The notes under the pieces: model-generated
The model's input: only the letters and a program-made list of their open reading frames with translations
Databases searched by the model: none
Told to the model about the DNA's origin: nothing
DNA from: Silene conica
Lineage: Eukaryota; Streptophyta; Magnoliopsida; Caryophyllales; Caryophyllaceae
Direction of reading: 5' to 3'
Length of the DNA stretch: 64,000 bases
Assembly: GCA_029255685.2 (NCBI GenBank)
Contig: CM055315.2
Coordinates: 49,877,358 to 49,941,357 of the forward strand
Made by a program: the position numbers and the translations under genes
Shown here: positions 22,672 through 34,819 of the stretch, in pieces
Layout: each line of letters begins with the position of its first letter
Numbering within the stretch: the stretch's first letter is position 1

Positions 22672-23667
22672 TGTAGGGAATATAACATGTATTCGCCCTA
22701 AACTTGCAGGATTATAATGAAAATTACAGTCGTGAATATGTTCATAAGATTAAAAAGACATGAAAAAGAGTACAACCTTTAGTCCTTGCGTGAAAGGCCT
22801 AAGAACAGGAATTAAAGCAAATTCCCTCCTATAACTTGCACCCAAGACTTAGATTGAGACGATGCCGCGTGTGCTAGAAATCCTCTCCAACTGCCTTGCA
22901 ATATAGGGAGAGCCTTTTTGAGTTTTAGATGTGAGATCTGGGTTATGGCAGATGAATGCTCTCAAACCCTAATTTTCTTTGAGATTTGTTTTACAGTGAA
23001 ACAAGAGTGACCAGACATAAGAAGAAGTCTCCTCCTTATGTACCACTCGGCCGAATTTTCGAATAGGGTAAGAGTGGGCTTTCCACTCTTACCTTATTCT
23101 GATTCGTGATTCGACCCATTTAGCTATAAGTTATTCACGGGATTTTAAATTATAAATCGTACACTTGTTATCAGATATTAATGCAGTCGATGTATTAATA
23201 ATGGTCTTATAAAATTACGATATTGTATAATTGCCCAAATTAATATAACTGTTTATATTAATACGCGAATACAATATTTAATTAAATATAACCGTTTATA
23301 TTTAATTTACGAATTAATCATGTAATCCGTATTAGCTAAAATTATTTAATCCGTATTAAATAATAATCTCAACATCTTATTGACTAATTTAATAGTCAAT
23401 ACCTCTGACTAACTGTTTAGTCATATCCGGCATAAATGTGATTGTATTTTCATACCTTCACATCTCTCAAACGTGTCCTATAGGTGTGAAGTATAGGGAC
23501 CAGTTGATCACCGCCATCCGTATGACAATAACGTCAAACTTATCTAGCAAGCCAACCGTTATTGATAAACGTGGATCAACTGATAAAAATACTGAAGTAT
23601 GCCCTTGTGATCCTTTAAGAGATTTAGTAAGTCATTGTACTAACTGTCAAGGACACCAGCCCCAACA
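22672..23667 (-). repeat. 3' LTR of copia-1
   Basis: 996 bp, TGTAGGGAATATAAC...CCCCAACA on the plus strand. Same length as the partner at 30305-31300. Confidence 0.95.
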
Positions 23668-23680
23668 ATCTCCCACTTGT
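23668..23680 (-). other. Polypurine tract of copia-1
   Basis: Minus strand ACAAGTGGGAGAT next to the 3' LTR, the classical plant copia PPT. Confidence 0.85.
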
Positions 23681-23702
23681 CCGTACAAGGGTATGTGCAA
23701 TG

Positions 23703-23765
23703 ACGTTATCACACTACATGTGGAGGACACAAGGCTCCAACAAACTCCCACTTGTCCGTACAAGT
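23703..23765 (-). other. Fossil second PPT plus LTR start in copia-1
   Basis: Minus strand has a second PPT (23743-23765, ...ACAAGTGGGAGTT) followed by about 40 bp that start TGTTGGAGCCTTGTGTCC. This second LTR-like start resembles the start of the copia-2 LTR at 45803 (TGTTGGAGTAAGTGTCC) more than copia-1's own LTR. It lies 75 bp upstream of the working PPT. Confidence 0.75.
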
Positions 23766-24531
23766 GTAGGTGCGATAACCGATTCTCCTATCCTTTTAAA
23801 ATTTCTCCCACTCAATGTAAGACAATTTGCAAATCCGCATTAGCAAAGGTCGTATCTCATAAGCGATCTGTATCAAGAGTGGTTTCCCCGACTAGAGAGT
23901 AACTTAACTGATAAAACGAATCTGTATTCGAGCATGACCATGCATTTCAGTTACTACTCCTCGAGTGGCCCTGAGAAATGATAAAATCCTGATAAGGGTT
24001 TGGATATTTCCCTCAACTCGAATCCTGCCGATTTTCGCGCAGCATGAAATAACCCAGAAAAAATCCTCTTGGCCCCTGTTACGATGACCGTGGGAAAGAA
24101 ACCAAAGTTACCCAAAATCTGCCTTAATCTCAAGAGACAGTTGAAAGTCAAAAGACTCGACTCTAAGGAACACTATGGAGGTCCTATCCACGACCTGGCA
24201 CCCAATGTTATAAAACATTTAGGACTCCATAACGTTGTCACGGGGTGTCCTACGAGATATCCGTATAACTCGCCTTTGTGATTGGTTAGTCAGCCGTGTG
24301 ACTTATGGCTCGTTGAACCCACCATCAACCAACGTCACAAAATGATTACCTGAGTTATCAGCTCAAGTGGGCAATCAAGGACCAAAACGATGTAATGTTA
24401 ATCAGTTCACTTTGTGGTGTTCAAAATTGGCGTACAATTCCACATGAGAAACAAAACATTATATATCATAACAATAAGGTTGAATAGAGTACACGAGAAA
24501 ATGAATTATTACATGAATTCATAAAAGAGTA
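23766..24531 (-). other. 3' untranslated region of copia-1
   Basis: Non-coding between the pol stop and the PPTs. It contains a stretch similar to the copia-2 3' UTR (GGCCACTCGAGGAGT in both), so the two elements share ancestry outside the coding region as well. Confidence 0.6.
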
Positions 24532-26328
24532 CTACAACTTAGGAACACATCTAATTCCCATGGAATGAATGTGCCCTTCATGCTTATCACGTGGTAATGC
24601 TTTTGTGAGAGGATCAGCTATGTTGTCATCCGTAGCTATCTTATCAATGGATATCTCCTTTTGCTCCACGTAATCTCTGATTAGATGAGGTTTCCGTTGT
24701 ACATGTCAAGCCTTGTTGCTAGACTTATGCTCCTTAGCTTGGAAGATGGCACCTTTATTGTCACAATAAACGGTGATTGGGTCATTCGAACTAGGCACTA
24801 CCGAGAGTCCTTGTAAGAATTGACGCATCCATATTGCTTCCTTAGCTGCTTCCTAGGCGGCATAGTACTCGGACTCAGTCGTAGAATCTGCTGTAACACT
24901 CTGTTTAGAACTTTTCCAGCTGACAGCAGCGCCAATAAGAGTAAAAACGAATCCAGACTGAGATTTCGAGTCATCTCGATCCGTTTGGAAGCTAGCATCT
25001 GCGTAACCCGTGGCGCAGAGCGTCGAGTCGCCTCCGTAAGTCAATCCCCAATCTTTAGTCCTCCGTAGTTACTTAAGAATGTTTTTCACGGCCATCCAGT
25101 GTGGTTCACCTGGATGAGCTTGGAATCGACTGGTCATACTCAATGCATATGCAACGTCTGGACGTGTGCATATCATGGCATACATGATCGATCCTATTGC
25201 CGAAGCATAAGGAATCCGACTCATGCGCTCTTTCTCTTCCAATGTCTTAGCTTCTTGAGACTTGCTCAAGTGAAGCCCAGTAGTCATAGGAAGGAACCAT
25301 TTCTTGGAGTTCGTCATGCTGAATCTCTCTAGAATCTTATCTATATAAGACTCCTGACTGAGAGACAACATCCGTCGTGATCTATCCCTGTAGATACGGA
25401 TGCCCAAAATTCTTTGTGCCTCTCCCAGATCTTTCATCTGGAAATGGTTTTTCAAACATGCTTTAACCGAAGATAAGAGAGGTATGTCATTCCCAATCAA
25501 GAGTATGTCGTCGACATACAGTACTAGGAATACAATCTTGCTCCCACTCAACTTGATATAGAGACATGGTTCCTCGACTGATCGAATGAATCCATTCTCT
25601 TTTATCACTTGGTCGAAGCGATGATTCCAACTCCGCGATGCTTGCTTAAGTCCATAGAAGGAACGCTTAAGCTTGCAAAATTTCTTAGGATGTGCTGGAT
25701 CAATAAAGCCCTCAGGTTGTACCATGTACAACTCTTCCTCCAAATAACCGTTTAAGAAGGCAGTTTTAACGTCCATTTGCCATATTTCATAATCGTGAAA
25801 TGCGGCAATCGCTAAGATAATCCGAATGGAAAGTAGCATGACTACGGGTGCAAAGATCTCATCGTAGTGCAAGCCTGGCACTTGGGTGAAACCTTTAGCA
25901 ACAAGTCTGGCCTTGTGGATATCTTGTTGTCCTTCCACGGCATGCTTTATTTTATAAAGCCATTTGCATTGAAGGGGACGTACCTTTGCAGGTAGGTCCA
26001 TAAGATCCCACACGTTGTTCTCATACATGGAGTCCATCTCGGATTGCATGGCTTCTAGCCATAGCTTTGAGTCAGAACTGGTCATGGCACCTTTATAGGT
26101 CGTGGGTTCATTACCCTCTAGGAGTAAGACGTCGTCTATATCATGTTCCTCGACCATACCAATGTATCTGTCCGGAGGAATAGAGACTCTTCCCGACCTT
26201 CTAGGTTCCTCAGGAATATCTACCGCAGCCTCGGTTGAAGGAACTGTTTCCTCCAATGGTTGCTCGGTAGTTGGTTCTTGAACCTCCGATAACTCGAAGG
26301 TTCTATTACTCGACTTGTTCTCGAGAAA
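24532..26328 (-). pseudogene. Copia-1 reverse transcriptase and RNase H
   Basis: C-terminal half of the copia polyprotein, to the stop at 24532-24534. RT motifs: WLYKIKHAVEG, VDVKTAFLNG-type block (WQMDVKTAFLNGYLEE), KRSFYGLKQASRSW, and the catalytic LYVDDILLIGND. RNase H shows YADASFQTD, DSTTESEYYAA and YCDNKGA. In-frame stops occur before the first ATG (26329), at the end of the 395-codon open part (25069, where copia-2 has Tyr), and again in the RNase H. A region of acidic and Pro-rich spacer precedes the RT. Copies carrying this many stops cannot supply RT. Confidence 0.9.
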
Positions 26329-26832
26329 TTATTTCTCTAATAACGTCGCACTAGCCGCAACAAAAACACGTTGTTCGGTTGGCGAGTAGAAGTAATGACC
26401 AAAAGTTCCCTTTGGATAGCCTATAAAGTATGTCTTGACCGATCGCGGGCCGAGCTTATCCTCGTGTCTCCACTTGACATAAGCCTCGCAGCCCCAAACC
26501 CGAACAAAGGACAAGTTAGGGACCGTTCCCTTCCATAATTCGTATGGAGTCTTGTCAACAGCTTTAGACGGACTTCGGTTAAGTATTAGAGCGGCTGACA
26601 AAAGAGCATAGCCCCACAATGAATCAGGCACAACGGTGTGACTCATCATGGATCGAACCATATCAAGTAGAGTTCGATTCCTCCGTTCGGACACACCATT
26701 TAATTGTGGTGTTCTAGGTGGAGTTAACTGTAGAACGATGCCACAGTCTTTAAGGTGTTGATCAAACTCGTGTGAAAGATACTCTCCACCACGATCAGAA
26801 CGTAGTGCTTTAATCTTTCTTCCCAGTTGGTT
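26329..26832 (-). pseudogene. Copia-1 integrase, distal part
   Basis: Continues the integrase core after a nonsense codon at 26833-26835 (copia-2 has Glu there). It contains the second Asp region (LRSDRGGE) and the Glu region near RRNRTLLDMVRSMMSHTVVP, then SPSKAVDKTPYELWKG, the usual GKGY-like tail of copia integrase. It ends in TAA at 26329, where copia-2 reads Lys-Glu-Phe. Confidence 0.85.
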
Positions 26833-28563
26833 CTATACCCGATTCTGGTATTCTTTGACCTTGTCAAAGGATTCACTTTTGTGCTTCATTAAGTAGACAT
26901 AGCCATATCTACTCAAATCATCCGTGAAAGTGATGAAATACCTATAGCCTTCTCGTGCGTTGATCGACATAGGGCCACACACATCCGTATGTATGAGTCC
27001 TAATAGGTCGGCAGCGCGCATTCCAACACCTTTGAAGGAAATACGAGTCATCTTACCGATGAGACATGATTCACACGTGCCATATGATTCAAAATCAAAG
27101 GGCGAGATAGCTCCATTCTGTATGAGCTGTTTTACGCGTTTCTCATTTATGTGTCCCATACGACAATGCCATAGGTAAGTTTGATCTTTGTCACCTACCT
27201 TTAATCTCTTGTTATTCACATGTAATATCTCGGTGGTTTGATCTAAAACATAAATTCCATTCATGGAAACTGCCTTGCCATAAATCATATTGTGTAAGGA
27301 GAAAATACAGCTATTATTCTCTATTACAAATGAAAAACCGAGTTTGTCAAGTGCAGAAACTGAAATAATGTTTTTGGACAAACTAGGAACATAATAACAG
27401 TTATATAAAAATAACTCGAATCCACTTGGAAGCTGGATCACGTATGTTCCCTTCGAGACTGCAGCAACACGTGCTCCATTCCCGACACGCAGGTCAACCT
27501 CACCCTTGATGAAGGGTTCTTGGTTTCGGAGGCCCTGCACATGATTACATAGATGAGAACCACAACCAGTATCTAGTATCCAAGTTCCGCAACTTGCATG
27601 GTTAATCTCAATCATGTGAATAAAAGTAGAAGAAGACATACCAACAGGAGTAACGCGGCCTGCTTTAATGTCCTCGCGATACACGGGGCATGAGCGCCTC
27701 CAATGCCTATTCTTGTGGCAGTGGTGGCATTCCATGCTAGTATCCTTGCTCTTTGTCTTGCCCTGTGAGTTGCTCGACTCACCTGGCCCACTCTTAGTAA
27801 ATCCTGGTTTCTTGAACCTGGGCTTACCTACTGCTAGGTCGCCCTGAGCTTTAGCCTTCCCTTTACCCTTTCCCTTACTGGGGATCATGAGAACATCCTG
27901 CTTCACGCTCCCACTTAATTTCAGATCCTTCTCGGTCTGTACGAGAAGGGAGTGGAGCTCATAAGCAGTCTTCTTCATGTCGTTCATGTAGTAGTTGGCC
28001 CTAAAGAGGGCGAACCCATCATGAAGCGAATGAAGCATTCGATCAACGATTATGTTCTCACTGATCTTGCAGTTTAGGGTCTCCTGTTTCTCGATATTCT
28101 CAATCATGTTGAGAATATGTGGGCTAACAGCTTGGCCCTTCTGGAGTTTCGCCTCAAAGAAGCGACATGCATGCTCATAAGAAACGATTCTCGGAGCTTT
28201 CGAGAATTCGTTAGTGAGCGTGGTGAAAATCTTGTTTGCACCATGGGATATGAAGCGTCTTTGCAAATTTGATTCCATTCCATAGATGAGTACGTTCTTT
28301 ATCGCACCCGCTTCCATGACGAAGTCGCTATGAGCGCGAACTTCGTTAGCTCTAGCTCCAGTTCCTGGGTGTGCCGGAATGGGCTCAGTTAAATACTTAA
28401 GCTTTCCGTCAGCTATGGCAGCATTCCGTAGTGCTGCCTCCCAGTCACAGAAGTTTGACCCATCATTTCTCAGTCTAGTAGACTGATTCATGGAGTCCAT
28501 GAAGGCTTTTAGCCAGGATTCACGTGCTAGCTTGGCACTTGGCATTGGGTCTTCACCAGCCAT
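26833..28563 (-). pseudogene. Copia-1 Gag, protease and integrase N-terminus
   Basis: 576 open codons from ATG 28563. Gag (about residues 1-250) ends in basic KGKGKGKAKAQG runs and a zinc knuckle CHHCHKNRHWRRSC (about 271-284); the usual Gly before His is Arg/Asn here. The protease active site is DTGCGSHLC (about 331). The integrase zinc finger follows (WHCRMGHINEKR, CESCLIGK) with the first catalytic Asp in HTDVCGP. A TAG ends the frame. Full-length Gag is notable because copia-2 lacks it. Confidence 0.92.
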
Positions 28564-30290
28564 TAGTTATACAGCAATTTAAATGAACGTGTTCTACACT
28601 GAAAAGAAGATAAAACAAAACCATATAAGCAACTCATTGTTGTGATTTAAGTCTATATTAAATTGAATTTAAACTCGTAGACTCATGCATTTATATAATT
28701 GATCTCCCTCAAGAATTATATAAACAATCCCAGGACTCAATTTCCGTATATTGATAAGCCCACAGTTTGGCTAATTCCACTGTTGGAACTCTTGGTCAAT
28801 AGATTTCCGTATATCCTATCTATTAGTCCATCACAGTCGCTAGATAGTATCGAGTGACCACGATGTTGAGATAAAATAAACCATCTGTTCCCACTTACCC
28901 GACGTAGAAGGGGTCATATTATGCCTACCGACGAAGAAGGGATTCATGGGAGTCTGATTTATAAAGACTATTCTCAATTTTTGGTTATATGAGGAAGATC
29001 CCATCGACTTATATTTATCCATATTAAGTGAACTAAAATCTAGCATATGCGTGAATGAATTAAATAAAGTGATGGCTTTACATGTGACACGTGACATCTG
29101 TATTGTCACAGAAAACTAACGCGTAACCTCTACATGAGTCAGTTTTCAGGCATGTTATAGGTGGTTTGGTTTTAGGCGGAATATGATGCAAGCTATTATC
29201 GATGAAAGCATAAAATAAATGCAATAAACGTAAATAAAAGTCCTAGTGTGGCCTATCCTACCAAAATAAACATAAAACAACTTGGAATCCACCGTTGGAC
29301 CCTAGAAGCTTGTCTTGATGTTCCATCTTGGTCCTTGCAGCGGGAGTGAGCATCCGGTCTCCGTCTTTGGTCTTCACAAAATTACTAATTTAAATTACAA
29401 ATATAACTCTATTTACATTATAATTTAAATACAAAAGTAATTACATGGCAAAAACCCAAAACGGAGATTCAAGATCTCAAAATTACAAGCAAGACTGTGT
29501 TCCATCATTACGGTAACACAATCTACTAAGGCCACACTAAGTTACAACCGTTTGCAAAAATTAAATACGTTATTGAAAGCATTCAAGGCATTCACAAGAT
29601 GATAAATAAAATGCATCAACTAAAATTAAAATTCATTCATGACATAATACTGTTATTATGATTAACAAATTTTTACCAAACCACCTTTTAGGATTAAAAT
29701 TATGTGATTATACCGTTTTAACCACTTTAATTTTAACAAGTTTATAATCCATTATCTTAAACTGTTTTAAAATAATATGTATCAATCGAGGGTGAACCGT
29801 TTCACAAAAATAATATACTATTTCCGTATACAGTATATCATTTTAGGCCCTGTGAAAATATAAAGACAAGTTATTTTCGAGAAAAGACAGCCTGAAACAG
29901 GGACACTCGATCGAGCATCAGGGACACTCGATCGAGTATCAGTGTCACTCGATCGAGTGCAGCATGGCTCGATCGAGTGACTGTTTAAAACGCAAACGCT
30001 GCACATTTAAAATCAAAATAAGTTTATACCTTTGATTTAAAACGTGTAAATCATGAATAAACAACAACAAAAGATTCACATATTGCTAAAAATATCTATT
30101 AATTAACAATATGCAAATAAGAATAAAAAACAAGATCGATCACAACCTTAAAAACACACGCACGATGCCTGGTACGGGGACACTCGATCGAGTGCTACAG
30201 AGCCTCGATCGAGTGTCGAGGCAGAAAGTTCCGATCTTCAAAATTTTTAAACCTTATGAAAAACACAATTGTAAAATTTCATGGCCTTAG
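28564..30290 (-). other. Long leader of copia-1
   Basis: 1.7 kb between PBS and the gag ATG with no credible ORF. It carries six CTCGATCGAG palindromes near its PBS end. Confidence 0.7.
29906..30213. repeat. Cluster of six CTCGATCGAG palindromes
   Basis: Exact copies at 29906, 29927, 29948, 29968, 30183 and 30204. The first three are spaced 21 bp apart, a DNA-turn-like phase; the arms extend in some copies (CACTCGATCGAGTG at 29946 and 30181). One more copy occurs at 6967 in the gag-only element. Confidence 0.92.
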
Positions 30291-30302
30291 GCTCTGATAC
30301 CA
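30291..30302 (-). other. Primer-binding site of copia-1, initiator tRNA-Met
   Basis: Minus strand TGGTATCAGAGC, two bases inside the 5' LTR. Confidence 0.9.
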
Positions 30303-30304
30303 CT

Positions 30305-31300
30305 TGTAGGGAATATAACATGTATTCGCCCTAAACTTGCAGGATTATAATGAAAATTACAGTCGTGAATATGGTCATAAGATTAAAAAGACATGAAAAA
30401 GAGTACAACCTTTAGTCCTTGCGTGAAAGGCCTAAGAACAGGAATTAAAGCAAATTCCCTCCTATAACTTGCACCCAAGACTTAGATTGAGACGATGCCG
30501 CGTGTGCTAGAAATCCTCTCCAACTGCCTTGCAATATAGGGAGAGCCTTTTTGAGTTTTAGATGTGAGATTTGGGTTATGGGAGAAGAATGCTCTCAAAC
30601 CCTAATTTTCTTTGAGATTTGTTTTACAGTGAAACAAGAGTGACCTGACATAACGAGAAGTCTCCTCCTTATTTACCACTCGGCCGAATTTTCGAATAGG
30701 GTAAGAGTGGGCTTTCCACTCTTACCTTATTCTGATTCGTGATTCGACCCATTTAGCTATAAGTTATTCACGGGATTTTAAATTATAAATTGTACACTTG
30801 TTATCAGATATTAATGCAGTCGATGTATTAATAATGGTCTGATAAAATTACGATATTGTATAATTGCCCAAATTAATATAACTGTTTATATTAATACGCG
30901 AATACAATATTTAATTAAATATAACCGTTTATATTTAATTTACGAATTAATCATGTAATCTGTATTAGCTAAAATTATTTAATCCGTATTAAATAATAAT
31001 CTCAACATCTTATTGACTAATTTAATAGTTAATACCTCTGACTAACTGTTTAGTCATATCCGGCATAAATGTGATTGTATTTTCATACCTTCACATCTCT
31101 CAAACGTGTCCTATAGGTGTGACGTATAAGGACCTGTTGAGCACCGCCATCCGTATGACAATAACGTCAAACTTATCTAGCAAGCCAACCGTTATTGATA
31201 AACGTGGATCAACTGATAAAAATACTGAAGTATGCCCTTGTGATTCTTTAAGAGATTTAGTAAGTCATTGTACTAACCGTCAAGGACACCAGCCTCAACA
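30305..31300 (-). repeat. 5' LTR of copia-1
   Basis: 996 bp, TGTAGGGAATATAAC...CCTCAACA, followed by the TSD copy AGATT. Confidence 0.95.
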
Positions 31301-31599
31301 AGATTTCCTCTTTAGGTCAGTCCACTGGGATAAGTAAATTCTGGTCCAGAAAATAAATGATGAAAATTTTCCTTTTAAAGACTTGAAAATTGAAAACACA
31401 TTAAGGTTTGAAATTATAAGGCCTAGACTACTAAACTTAGGTTTTTTCTTTTAAAAATATATGGGTAAGATGACATTCTAAACTTAAGCTTATAAAAAAT
31501 ATAAAGGTAAGACAAAAATTTTAAGCTGAACCAGAGTAAACTTTATACAGAGTAGAACCTGAAGTCTAAGGGAGCTGCTCTGATCTGGTGGAGGCACCT

Positions 31600-32704
31600 C
31601 TAGATGATATACTTTTTTAAGTGAAGTATATTCCATGATCTGGGTATCATTTCCCCTTCCATTGTCATTAGCCTGTAGGCCCCATTACCAACTATGCTCT
31701 CCACTTGGTATGGGCCCTCCCAGTTGTAAGCAAACTTTCCAGCTTGTCGGTTTTTGGTGTTCTGGAACACCTTTCTCCGGACCAGATCTCCTACTTGCAG
31801 GGTTCTGATCCTGACATTTTTGTTGGAGCTCCGAGCCACCATCTGCTTGTATGAGGCCATTCTGACGTAGCCACTGGTCATGAGTTCATCAACAGTGTCC
31901 AGGCTACTTGCCATTTCTACTTGGTTTCGGTCCTCAGTTGTACACCCGTACCTGTGGGTTGGGACTTTGACCTCAGAAGGAATTACCGCTTCTGCTCCGA
32001 AGACAAGGCTGAAGGGGGTCTGACCTGTTGCTACTTTTGGAGTAGTTCTGTCAGCCCATAGGACCAAAGGAAGTTCCTCTGCCCATTTCCCTCCCATTTC
32101 TTGTAGTTTCTTTTTCATATTCTCAATGATGATATTATTACTAGACTCAGCTTGTCCATTGGACTGGGGGTTCCTGGGGGTAGATTTCTGGAGTGATACA
32201 TTCCATCCAGCACAAAAAGCCTCGGTTTTCTTCCCAATGAATTGGGAACCATTATCACATTTTATTTCTGAGGGTATGCCAAATCTAGTGAATATATTGC
32301 GCTTAATAAAAGAGATGACCTGTGCTTCGGTGGTTTGGGTGAATGACTCTGCTTCGATCCATTTAGAGAAGTAGTCTGTCATAGCCAGCATGTACATTTT
32401 GTTTCCCGGTGCTCTGGGGAGAGGTCCCACAATATCCATCCCCCACTTCATAAAAGGCCATGGGGATATGATCGGGTGCAGGGGTTCTACTGGTTGATGA
32501 TTGACAGATGCGTGCCTTTGACAGGCATCACATTTCCTTGCATACTCCTTCGCATCCTTGCGCATTGTGGGCCAGAAGTATCTCATTCTGAGGGCTCTAT
32601 TGGACAGGCTTCTTCCCCCTCCATGATTTCGACAGTCTCCGCTGTGGAGGTCATGCAAGACTGTCTGTGCCTCAGCCTGGTCTAGGCATCGTAGATATGG
32701 CCCA
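31600..32704 (-). pseudogene. Tat integrase
   Basis: Open from 32658 to 31600 (352 codons). The true start is upstream in the pol frame; a frameshift near 32705 separates it from RNase H. Zinc finger HHCC: LHDLHSGDCRNHGGGRSL then CDACQRH. Core D,D,E: GMDIVGPLP, KCDNGSQF and NGQAESSNN, all present. A C-terminal domain follows with VGDLVRRKVF and NWEGPYQVESIVGNGAYRL, and no chromodomain, as expected for Tat. The stop at 31600 faces the aORF tail to tail. Confidence 0.92.
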
Positions 32705-34819
32705 TGCTAATGATTTCCGGAACAGGATTCCATCAATTAGGAGGAATCTGGAAGCCTTCATCCTGAAACTGCGCGCTTCTTTCTTACTGCTGGGCTGGAC
32801 ATTATGTTGCAACCAGTCCAGGTATGGCTTTCGCCAATCCTGCTCTGATCCCTGGTCTGGGTCGTTGCTGCAAATAGGAAATTCTTCCTGGTCCGAATCT
32901 GGACCAGGAATGGCTGGTTTGAGAACATGGGTGATCGGTATATTGGCTACGTCTGCTGGTTTGAAGGTTGATCCCAGAGTTGCCAGTGCATCTGCCTCTG
33001 CGTTCTGCTCCCGAGGTACCTGCTGGATGCTGAACTCTGCGAACTTGCCGATTAACTCTTTTGCCACACACAAGTAGGCCGCCATTGTGGGGTCTCTTGC
33101 TTCATATGCTCCATTGACGTGATTCACAATTAATTGCAAATCACTGTATACATTGATGCAGCTGATCCCCATGTCGAGGGCTAATTGTAGCCCCAGGACT
33201 AGGGCTTCATACTCAGCCACATTATTTGTGGTCTTGAACTCACATCGGACTGCTTGGGTGATTAAATCTCCTTCTGGTGATCGGAGGATCAACCCAACTC
33301 CGGACCCTCTGGCGTTTGAAGCTCCGTCTACTCGTAACTCCCAGGTGCCTGGTTTGGCACCCTGGTGTAGGTGCAGGATTTCCTGCTCTGCTTGGGTCTG
33401 GAGTGCCGGGCTGAAATCGGAGACAAAGTCTGCAAGGGCTTGTGATTTTATGGCTGTGCGTGGTTCAAACTGGAGATCATATCCACTGAGGTGCACAGAC
33501 CACTTAGCCATTCGTCCTGATAATTCTGGCTTTCTCATAACCGTCTTTAGTGGGTGATTGTTAACCACTGAGATGGTATGAGACTCAAAGTACGGACGCA
33601 GCTTGTAGGATACTGTGACCAACGCCAATACTAGTTTCTCAAGTGAGGTATACCTTGCTTCTGCTGGTAGTAATGATTTGTTGACGTAATACACCGGGTG
33701 CTGAGCTCCTTCGTGCTGGCGGACCAGAACTGCACTTACCGCTGCTTTGGTTACTGAGAGGTACAGGAGCAGGACCTCCCCCTGCTCTGACTTGGATAGC
33801 AGAGGTGGGCTGCTCAGGTACTGTTTTAGTTCCTGAAATGCTTTTTCGTGCTCTGATGTCCAATCAAACTTCTGGATTTTTCTAAGAATGTCATAGAATA
33901 ATCTACACCGGTCTGAGGATCTGGAGATAAACCTGCTCAAGGCTGCTACTCTTCCTGTCAGGCGCTGCACATCTTTGGGCTTCTGGGGTGATTCCAGCTG
34001 CAGAACTGCTTTGATCTGTTCTGTGCTGGCTTCTATCCCCCTCTGTGTTACCATATACCCCAGGAATTTTCCACTGGAAACTCCAAAGGTACACTTAGCT
34101 GGATTTAACTTCATTTTGTACTTCCGGAGGGTGTTGAATGTTTCTTCCAGGTGCTGGGTGTGGTCCGCCGATTGCTTGGATTTGACCACCATATCGTCTA
34201 TGTAGACTTCCATATTGTGCCCTATCTGGTCTTTGAACATCATGTTGACGTGCCGCTGGTATGTGGAACCAGCATTCTTAAGACCGAAGGGCATTACGTT
34301 GTAGCAGTAGATGCCTCTTTCGGACCTGAATGTTGTCTTCTCCTGGTCTGCCGGGTCCATTTTGATCTGGTTATACCCGCTCCAGGCATCTAGGAAGGAT
34401 AACATTTCGTGGCCTGCAGTGGCGTCTACCATAGCATATATATGTGGCAAGGGGAATGGGTCTTTGGGGCAGGCCTTATTCAGGTCTGTGAAATCCACGC
34501 AGACCCTCCATTTACAATTCTTTTTTGGTACCACCACTACATTAGATAGCCATTCTGGGTACCTGACTTCCCTAATCTTTCCTGCCTCCAGAAGGTTATC
34601 CACCTCCTGGTTTATGATCTGGTGTCTTTCTGCTGCGAACTTCCTGCGCCTCTGCTGTACTGGTCTGAATCCTGGGTCTATGCTGAGCTTGTGTGTTATG
34701 ATCTCTGGGTCTATACCAATCATATCTTTGTGGGACCAAGCGAAATAGTCCACATTCTTTCTGAGCAGCTGAAGGAGCTGCAGGCACAGATCTCCAGAGC
34801 ACTCTGAGCCTACGAACAC
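32672..34819 (-). CDS. Tat reverse transcriptase, RNase H and archaeal-type RNase H
   Basis: 715 open codons. RT: PGFRPVQQRRRKFAAER, WRVCVDFTDLNKACPKD, LDAWSGYNQI, FGLKNAGSTYQR and the active site MEVYIDDMVVKS. The first RNase H follows the connection (LLYLSVTKAAVSAVLV...LQFEPRTAIKSQALADF). The second, aRNH-type, carries WELRVDGASNARGSG, NNVAEYEALVLGLQLA, INVYSDLQLIVN and EADALA, giving the D-E-D-D set. The long open frame shows this part has hardly decayed. The frame is preceded by stops near 34907 and 34913 in the protease-RT linker. Confidence 0.95.
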   Translation of the reverse strand: MFVGSECSGDLCLQLLQLLRKNVDYFAWSHKDMIGIDPEIITHKLSIDPGFRPVQQRRRKFAAERHQIINQEVDNLLEAGKIREVRYPEWLSNVVVVPKKNCKWRVCVDFTDLNKACPKDPFPLPHIYAMVDATAGHEMLSFLDAWSGYNQIKMDPADQEKTTFRSERGIYCYNVMPFGLKNAGSTYQRHVNMMFKDQIGHNMEVYIDDMVVKSKQSADHTQHLEETFNTLRKYKMKLNPAKCTFGVSSGKFLGYMVTQRGIEASTEQIKAVLQLESPQKPKDVQRLTGRVAALSRFISRSSDRCRLFYDILRKIQKFDWTSEHEKAFQELKQYLSSPPLLSKSEQGEVLLLYLSVTKAAVSAVLVRQHEGAQHPVYYVNKSLLPAEARYTSLEKLVLALVTVSYKLRPYFESHTISVVNNHPLKTVMRKPELSGRMAKWSVHLSGYDLQFEPRTAIKSQALADFVSDFSPALQTQAEQEILHLHQGAKPGTWELRVDGASNARGSGVGLILRSPEGDLITQAVRCEFKTTNNVAEYEALVLGLQLALDMGISCINVYSDLQLIVNHVNGAYEARDPTMAAYLCVAKELIGKFAEFSIQQVPREQNAEADALATLGSTFKPADVANIPITHVLKPAIPGPDSDQEEFPICSNDPDQGSEQDWRKPYLDWLQHNVQPSSKKEARSFRMKASRFLLIDGILFRKSLAWAISTMPRPG

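Larger units (their letters stand above)
22672..31300 (-). mobile_element. Ty1/copia retrotransposon (copia-1) nested in the Tat element
   Basis: 8.6 kb minus-strand element with two 996 bp LTRs and perfect TSD AGATT (22667-22671, 31301-31305). Order in element direction: LTR, iMet-type PBS, long leader with a palindrome cluster, gag-protease-integrase-RT-RNase H, 3' UTR with a duplicated PPT, LTR. LTRs differ at about 19 of 996 positions by eye. The coding region has several nonsense codons but I saw no frameshift. I would place it near the Tork lineage on the look of its RT, unverified. Confidence 0.95.

Noticed and set aside
34151-34807. Plus-strand ORFs across the Tat RT
   Set aside because: They are shadows of the well-supported minus-strand RT frame.
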